From Mycobacterium sp. DL440 (lineage in GTDB: Bacteria; Actinomycetota; Actinomycetes; Mycobacteriales; Mycobacteriaceae): a stretch of DNA of 64,000 bases. Each line of letters opens with the position of its first letter. Position 1 is the stretch's first letter. Both the position numbers and the translations under genes were made by a program. The stretch lies in NCBI RefSeq assembly GCF_011745145.1, contig NZ_CP050191.1:4721333-4785332 (forward strand), given 5' to 3'. Shown here one piece after another: positions 51,401 through 60,400 of the stretch. Under the pieces are notes generated by a model. The model was not told the DNA's origin. It worked only from the letters and a program-made list of their open reading frames with translations, and did no database searches.

Positions 51401-54400
51401 AACGAGATCACCGCCGCCTGAACCTGTTGGCCCGGGCCAGGTTTGGTCAACCCGTGGCGTTCCAGCACCGCGACGACCTCACGCTCGACCTTCCAGCCCT
51501 GCTGCGCCGGATGTTTGGTCTCGATGAACAGCCTCACCGGCTGGTCGGCGTCGAGCGCCAACTGGACGAACTCGTCCAGCGTCAGGATGCCGTGGCCGTC
51601 GAAGTCGAGTGCCTGCAGTTCTGCCAGTGTCATGTCGCCGACTCGACCGGTGCCGTTCGACGTCCGGTCCACGGTCTTGTCGTGGATCAGTACCAGCTCG
51701 CCATCCTTGGTGAGCCGGACATCGCATTCGAGGGCGTCCGCGCCCTGCCGCAGCGCTTCGGTGTACGCGGCCCGCGTCTGCTCCGGGAAATCGTGGGAGG
51801 CCCCGCGGTGGGCCACCACCCGGGATTCCGAACGCTCGGCGAGAGTCCGGGAGTCCGCCTGGGTGACAACGTGATTGCCGGTGAACGGTCCTGCCTCACC
51901 CAACGATTCGCGGGTCGCGTGGAAGGCGGCCAGGTCCTGGTGCAGCGCCCCGGTGTCGGCGCTGACCCAGGCGATGGCCGCCGAGTCCTGGGAGGCGGTG
52001 GTTTGCAGCCCGTCGAGCGCACGGGCCGTGACGGTGCCCAGCTGCTCGATCGATCCCCGCGCGGTCTGCCACGTCACGCTCGCGGCGTGGAACGGGTCGG
52101 CGCCGAAACTGATCACAGCATGGCCGCCGCCGTTGAAGGCCGAGATGTCCAATGCGAGCACCAGCGGGGCGTCAAGGCCGGCCCGCGCCGCGTCGGCGTC
52201 GGCCTTGTGCACCGCGAGGTCGAGCCGGTCGACGCGCTCCAGGAAGGCACGTTCTTCGCGGGTGACCGGACTGAACTCGTCGAGCTTTGTCCGGATGTAA
52301 TCGGCTCGGTCTCGATAGTGCTGCAGTGCAGTGCGATTCGCGGTATCCCGGTCGGCAGCCGTCCTGTCGTCGACGTTTCCGTGTGCCAGGCCATCGGGAA
52401 GCCCCTGCACCCTGCCGATGGCGGCCGCGGCGAACTGGTTGTGCCACCGTCCCTTTTCGAATGGTATACCGTTTTTATCCAGATAGCCGACGGCGGTCTG
52501 GGCCACCGCGTCCTGTCCCCAGTGCGGGGGCCACCCCGAATACTGCCGGGTGTGCGGGTCGAAAAGCCGTACCTGGCCGTTGACATTTACCGCCATGTAC
52601 GCGTGCCCGACGGGTTGGCCCCCGCTCCAGCGCGAGGCCAACACGGCCATGGTGCCCGAAGGTCTTCCCAGCAGCGTCGCCTCGATCTCCGCGTATGTCG
52701 CGAAATGGGCGCTGGACCCGAACGCCTTGAACATCGCCCGCGCCGGCGTACCGCGCCGTGAGGGCGCGACGTCAAGCTGGATGTTTCGGCCTGTCCGTGC
52801 CGACACTTCGGCCGCCAGAACCTGGGCACAGTCACTGCCCCGCGTCCAGCGTGGGATGCGGTTGCGTTGGTGTGTGTCGGTCGGATGCGGGACGCCGGGA
52901 GCATCGTCGAGGCGCATGAACGGTCGGCTCGCTGCGGGTTCTATGGTGCGAGAGCCGTTTTCGTCGACGGTACGGTGCAGTTCGGAGTGCGCGCCGTCGT
53001 AGTTCCCGGCGGCGATACGGCCGATGTTGGTCAGCGACTCGGTGCGGACCGCGTGTGTCGGGGTGACCAACCACTGTCGGGTGCCCGGACCGTCGGTCTC
53101 CAGGAAATCGAAATACGCGTTGTGGGTCGTCAGGGTATCTTTGCGGTCCATCGACTCCGGGAACTCACCGCTGACGCGCTGCGCCCCGAACGTGTCCATC
53201 GCCGGGTCGGTGCCGAGGCCGGTCCCGAAGCGTCCCATCGAATCTGGTGTCCGGCCACCCAGTCCCGTGACGAAGTCCCGCGACGACGAGACCACGAACA
53301 CCCTGCCGTCGTCGAGGCCGAACTCACCGGCATGCTGCAATGACCCTGCACCCGGCGAACCGACCAGTGTCACCGTGGTGACGTGCGGGGCCAGTCGCCC
53401 GTCGACCCCGGCGTAGCCGGTGGTGGTCGAGCCGTACGAGTGGCCGAATACGTGATTGCCTCTGAAATGACTTCCGTCCCCGGCGAATGCATCCCGTACT
53501 GCGGTGAAGCTGCTGATATCGGTGTAGAGCATCTCACCGCCGCGTTCCGCCAAGGTGGTACCTGCCACCCGCAGCGACGCCGATCCGTTGGGTGCGTCGT
53601 AGCCCAGCCAGGCGATCGAGGCGGACGACAACGAGGGGTTCTCGGCGTGCACCGACTGCTGAATGTTCAACGCGCAGTGCATGATGTAGTCGAGCTTGTC
53701 CAGCTGCGAACCAAGACCGGGGACGTACCACGCCACCGCGTCCGCCGTGTACGGATCAGCTCCGAAGCTGACCAACGCACGGCCGTCACCGCCGAACGCG
53801 CCTATGTCCAGCGCCAGCAACAGTGGGCGGCCTTCCCCCGCCTGCTGGGAAGCCGCGTCCGCCCGTTGCAGTGCGGTTTCGAGTCGGTTGATCCGGAGCA
53901 GGAAGGCTTCTTCCTTCGGGGTGGGCTTCTGGCCCGCATCGATTTTCGACTGCACCTCGGCGGCCTGCCGGGCATGTTGCCGCAGCACCTCGCGATTGGC
54001 GTGATCCCGGACGGGGGAAGGGATGCCCTCGGCGTTACCGATCTGCTGTGGATACGCCTGCACGAGATCTCGGCGCTGCCCCTCTTCCAGCCCGGCCCAC
54101 CAGGCCGTGTTCTGTCGAGCCAGGGCAACTGCCTCCGGTCCGGTGCCGAGCGGGTGGACCAGGCCGTCGGCGGTCAACCCCTCGCGCCGTTGTCTCAAAA
54201 CCTCATTTGCCGACACCTGGACGTCTGACGGCACGGCCTCGCCAGGACGCCATCGGGGATTCCACGGGCGGCGTTCGCCCTGATCCACTTCGATGTCGCC
54301 GTCCAAATGCAAACTGCGACCGACGGCCGGTTCCACAGTGTGTCCGTCGACCAGATGGCGATGTTCTTCGCGCTGCAGATCGTTCGTTCGGCCCGCCGCG

Positions 54401-57400
54401 ATCCGGCCGAAGTTGGCCCCAGATTCGGTGCGCACCGGCGGACCGTCGCCCTCATGTGCGTGGTGGTGGAAGTAGCTCTTGTGAGTTCCGAAGGTACGCA
54501 CGGTATTCATCGCATCTGAGAACTGGGCGGCCACCCGCACAGCACCGAACTCTTCCATCGCCGGGTCCATACCCAGCCCCCGCCCGGCAATTCGACCGTC
54601 CTCGTCGGGCGTACGACCACCGAACGCGGTCACCGGGTCCAGCGAGGAGGATGCGACGAACACGTTGCCGGGATCGAGGCCGAATGCGCCGGCATGCCGA
54701 ATCGGACCCGTCCCCGGTGAGCCGACAAGAGTCACCGTGGTGATGTCATGCTTCAGCCTGCCGTCGCTGCCCGCGTAGCTTGCCGTGGTCGAGCCGTAGG
54801 AGTGCGCGAAGATGTGATTGCCGCGGAACTGGCTGCCGTCACCGGCCAAGGTATTTCGTGCGGCGTTGAACGCCCGGATATCGCTGTACAGAATCTCGCC
54901 GCCCTTGCGTGCGAGCTCGGGGCCGACCACCCGACCGGCGGCTGCGCCGTTCGGCGCGTCATAGCCGATCCAGGCGATCGAGGTCGCGGCGAGCCCCGGA
55001 TTCTCGTGCAACGTCGACTGGAGGTGGTTCAGCGCGTTGCGCATGTTCACTTCGAGCTTGTCGATCGTCGTCGCGAACCCCGGCACCAACCACGACACCG
55101 CAGCCGACTTGTACGGGTCTGCACCGAAACTCACGAGCGCACGGCCATCACCGCCGAACGCCGGCGGATCGAATGCCAGCACCAGCGGCTCATCGAGGCC
55201 GGCCTCCGCGGCTTCGCGCCCCATCCGCTCCAACCCGATGTCCAACCGGTTCACTCGCAACAGGTTCTTCAATTCGGTGTCGCTGGGCCGCACGCCGCGC
55301 TCGATCATCGATTGCACGTGTGTCCGATAGCGTTTGATGGCAAGGCGATTCGCCGCATCGCGATCCGTCGGCGGAATCCCTTCGGCATTGCCGATCCGGG
55401 CCGGGTACGTCCGGATCAACGCCCGTTGCTGGTCAGCCTCCAGAGATGACCACCACTTCGCATTGGCTTCGGCCCGCGCCGTGGCCACGGCATCGTTGGC
55501 CCGGTTCAGCGGGTTGACGATGCGGTCGATGTCGACCGGCGGAATCCGCAGCAGCAGAGCATCCTTGGCTTTCTCACGGTCGGCTCGGGTGTCGGCGTCG
55601 CTGCTGTCATCGATCGCGGCCCAGTCGGGTTCGGCGACAGTCTGCGCAGGGTCGACATCGATGTCGGATGCCCGCCACCGCGGGTTCCACCAGTTACGGC
55701 GCTGGCTGCCGCTGCGGGTCGCCGCGGGTTCGACGGTTTCGCGCCGGGTGCCGAAGAAGCGTCCTGGCCGCTCGGCCATCGTGCGGGGTGATTCGAACTC
55801 GATCCGGTCGATGTGTCCGGATGCGATGCGGCCGAGGTTGGCCAGCGATTCCGAGAGGACCGCGCGCGCCGGTGTGACCAGCCACTGCCGGGTGCCCGGG
55901 CCGTCGGTCTCCTGGAAGTCGAAGTACGCGTTGTGGGTGGCGGTGGTGTCCTTGCGGTCCATCGATGCCGGGAACTCGGCACGGATCCGCTGCGCGCCAA
56001 AAGTATCCATCGCCGGGTCGGTACCGAGCCCGCGTCCCAGGCGGCCGTGCGACTCTGATGTCCGCCCGCCCAGGCCGGTGACGAAGTCCCGCGACGACGA
56101 CGCGACGAACACCCGGTCGGTACTGATACCGAAATCGCTGGCATGGTTCAGCGGGCCGGCACCCGGTGAGCCGATCAGCGTCACCGACTCGATGTGATCG
56201 GCCAGTCGGCCACCCCGGCCGGCAAAGCTGGTCGTCGTCGACCCGTACGAATGCCCGAACAGGTGATGGCCCCTGAAATGGCTGCCGTCACCGGCCAATG
56301 CATCCCGCGCCGCATTGAACGCGCTGATGTCGGCGTGCAGGATGTCCCCGCCGGCCTCTGCCAGGTCTGTGCTCCCGACCCGAAGAGTCGCTGAACCGTT
56401 CGGAGCGTCGTAGCCCAGCCAGGCGATCGAGGCCGCCGATATCGACGGGTTTTCGGTGCGCGCCGACTGCAGGATGTTCAACGCGCAGTGCATGATGTAG
56501 TCGAGCTTGTCGATCTGCGCCCCCAAACCGGGCACGTAACGCAACACCGCATCCGCGGCGTACGGGTCGACGCCGAAACTCACCAATACCCGGCCGTCTC
56601 CGCCGAAGGCCGGCGGATCGAATGCCAGGATCAACGGCTCTCCCACGCCGGCCTGCCGGGCCGCCGCGCCCGCGCGTTGCAGGGCGCTTTCGAGCTTCTT
56701 CACCCGGAGTAGGAAGTCGAGCTGTGTGTCGTCCGGCTTGGTACCAGCGGTGATCAGCGCTTGAACATCGGCCGCGCGGTCCAGATAGCGCTGCAACACA
56801 CGGCGATTGGCTTCATTGCGAACGCCGGCGGGGATGCCATCAGCGTTGCCGATCTGGAAGGGGTGCTCGTTGACGAGCGCCTGCTGATGGACTTCCGACA
56901 ATCCCGACCACCAGACCGCGTTGGCACGGGCCCGAGCCGCCGCCTGCGGCTCGTCTCCAAGCGGGGTGGACAAGTTGTTGAGTGCGGTCTCCGGATCGCG
57001 TTGATCTCGTTGCTGAAGAGCGTCTTTCACCTCGTCACTGATGGTTCGAGTGACCTCGCCCGGATGCCACCGAGGATTCCCGAGCCGCCGCGCCCCGGGC
57101 TGATCGGTCTCGGTGTCGCCGTCCAGTCGCAGCGCCCGCCCCTCTGCGGGTTCCACTGTGCGTCCGTCGACAATCCGACGACGCTCTTCCCTGTGCAGTC
57201 TTTCGTTGTGCCCGGCGGCGATCCTGCCGAAGTTGGCCAACGATTCCGTACGTACCCGCGGATCGGCGTCGCCCTCCATGTACCGGTAGTAGCTTCGGTG
57301 GGTCCCGACGCTGTCGCCGTCGTTCATCGATGCCGGGAACTGTGCAGTAACCCGCACTGCCCCAAACTCGTTCATCGCCGGATCCATGCCCAGGCCGCGT

Positions 57401-60400
57401 CCGGCGAATCGACCGTCCTGCCCGGGCACGCGCCCGCCCAGACCGGTGACCGGATCCAGCGAGGATGAGGCGACGAACACGTTCTCGGGCTCGATCCCGA
57501 ACCCGCGGGCATGTCGCATCGGACCCGCCCCCGGCGAACCCAGAAGCGTCACCGTGCGGATGTCGTTGGCCAACCGCCCGTCTTGGCCGGCGTAGCTCGC
57601 GGTAGTCGAGCCGTACGAGTGGGCAAAGATGTGATTGCCCCTGAACCGGCTGCCGTCGCCGGCCAAGGTGTCGCGTGCAGCATTGAACGCCCGGATGTCG
57701 CTGTACAGAATCTCGCCGCCCCGGCGTGCGAGCTCAGGGCTGACAACTCGACCGGTCGCCGCACCATTCGGCGCGTCATAGCCGATCCAGGCGATCGACG
57801 ACGCGGCCAGGCCCGGACTCTCCTGAAGTGTCGACTGCAGATGGTTCAGCGCATTGCGCATGTTCCCTTCGAGCTTGTCGATCGTCGTCGCAAATCCGGG
57901 AATCAGCCACGACACCGAGTCCGCCGCATGCGGGTCAGCCCCGAAGCTCACGATCGCCCGGCCGTCACCGCCGAACACCGGCGAATCGAATGCCAGGACC
58001 AGCGGCGCGTCGAGGCCTGCCTCCGCGGCTTCGCTCTCCATCGTCTCCAGCGCATTCAGAAGGTTGTTCATCCGCCGCAGCAATTTGGTCTCACGCTTGG
58101 TGGGCTTCTCGCCACGACTGATCTTGCTCTGCACAAAATCTCGGGCGTTCCTCATCGCGAGGCGGTTCGCCTTGTTGCGGGCCTTCGATGGAATTCCCTT
58201 GGAATTACCGATCTGCCTCGGATACGTCTGTATCAACGCGTCGCGCTGCACTTCGGACAAGCCGGCCCACCATCGCACGTTGTCCTGGGCCCGGGCCGCG
58301 GCTTCCTCTGCCTTCCCCAACGGGTTGGTCACCTTGTCGATCGTGACCTCTGGATCGCGCTGCGCCAGAGCGTCCTTCGCGATGGTGCTGGTAGTCGGCT
58401 CGACGTTGGTGTGTTCGGGAGGATCGGCCGGAGCTTCTGTCTCAGAAGACGGTTCGAGTTGCAGGCCGGGGTTGTCCCGATCGGCCCCAAAGGCTTCGGC
58501 GGCGGGATCTACACCCAGGTTCACCTCGACGACCGGTGTCCGTCCGTTGAGCACGGCGGGCAGCTCTCGCGCCGACGACACGACGCGTACGTTGTCGGCA
58601 CCAAGCCCGAACTCGGCGGCGTGGCGCACCGGCCCTGTCCCCGGCGAGTCGGTGAAGGTGATGCTGCGAATATCGTGTGCCAGCCGACCATCTCGACCGG
58701 CATAACTGACAGCGGTCGTCCCGTAGTCCTGGGCGAAGACATGGTTCTCGCTGAAGTGGCCGCCGTCGACGGCCAAGGTGTCACGCGCCGCGTTGAACGC
58801 CCGGATATCGCTGTACAGGATCGCGCCGCCTTCGCGGGCGAGCTGGTGTCCGGCGGCTCTCCACCTACTCCAGCCGCTGGGTGCGTCATAGCCGAGCCAG
58901 GCGATCGAGGCAGCTGATTGGCCCGGATTAGCCTGGCGTGTGGCCTGCAGATGGTTGATGGCGTTGTCCATGCAGGCGCCGATCCGGTCGATCGTCATGC
59001 CCTGCCCGGGCACGTGCCACGCCACCAAGCCCGCTTGATACGGATCGGTGCCGAAACTGACGACGGCGCGACCCCGGCCACCGAATTCCGACGCATCGAA
59101 GGCCAACAGCAACGGACCGTCGATTCCCGCGTCCCGGGCTCGGGACTCCGCCTCGGCGAGCGAGCTCTGGATCCGCTCCAGTCGTGCCAACATCTTGCTC
59201 TGCGCTCTGGTGAGACGATGTCCGTTGTCCCGCCAGGACTCCAACTGTCTGCGCTGGTCCTTCAGCAGCCTCTCGTTCGCCTCATGGCGCGCCTTGGGCG
59301 AGATGCCCTCTGCGTTGCTGATCAGCTGCGGGTGCACGTCGATCAGGGCTCGCTGTTCGGCTCCCGAGAGCGCAGCCCACCAGGTGGCATTGACGCGGGC
59401 CCGCGCGTCGGCAGACTCCATCAACCCCAACGGGTTCCGCAACTCGCCGCCGTCTTCCTGAACCCCCCGCTTGGCGAGCGCCTGATCGGCAAGGTCGCTC
59501 TGCGGTGTGACGGCTTGCCACTGCTCACCGGGCGTCTGGTCCCGCGTGCCCTGCACGTCACCGACCGCGATCGCCGCGTCGAGATCGTCGGGTCGCGCTC
59601 CGAGCTCGTCGCGCGGATTGCCCTGTGCATCAAGATAACCGACGGCGGTGACAGACACCGCGCTCTGCCCCCAGAACGGCGGCCAGCCCAACCGTTCCCC
59701 TTGGTGAAGCAGGTAGACGTCCGTGCCGTCGTAGACCGCCACGTAGGCATGCCCACCCCGCCGCTGTCCGTCACCGGCCCACGCAGATGTGATGACCGCG
59801 GCCGAGCCGGGATCCATGCCCCGCAGCGTGGCCTCGATCTCGTCGTAGTCGGTGACGAAGTCGGCCCGGGACCCGGTGGCCTCGAACAAGACCCGCGCCG
59901 GCATTCCGGTGGGCGACGCCTCACCGTCGATCAGGTACGGCCGGTTGAAATGGTGTGACAGATCTTGCGCGGCGTCGAAGAGGCAGTTCTGATCGCCCCG
60001 CCTCGGGCCGTCCTCCTCCGTGACCTCCGACGTGACGTTCGTGGGTGCGACATCCTCGCCGATGGGCTGTGTGGTGTCCCGGGCGTTGCTCTGGACCCGC
60101 GCGGCAGGCACACCGGCAACCTGCGACTCCGGCCCGACAGGCTGCGCTGTCGGTGTTGCCCGCCTGGCATCTGTTGTCTTCGAATCAGCCTTTGCAGCAG
60201 GTGATTTAGTAGCCTGATCCGGCGTAGCGGGCGACGTGTTGACCGAGGCGGGCACAGTGGGTGTCGTACCCGGAGTCGCTGTGCTCGTCGGAGATGCCTG
60301 CATACCGCCGACAACCGGCCCTTGCTGCCCGGGGTCTTGCTGCACGGGATCAGCGGCCACATCGGACACTTGCGCGACGTCAGCGACCGGCGCGACGTCC

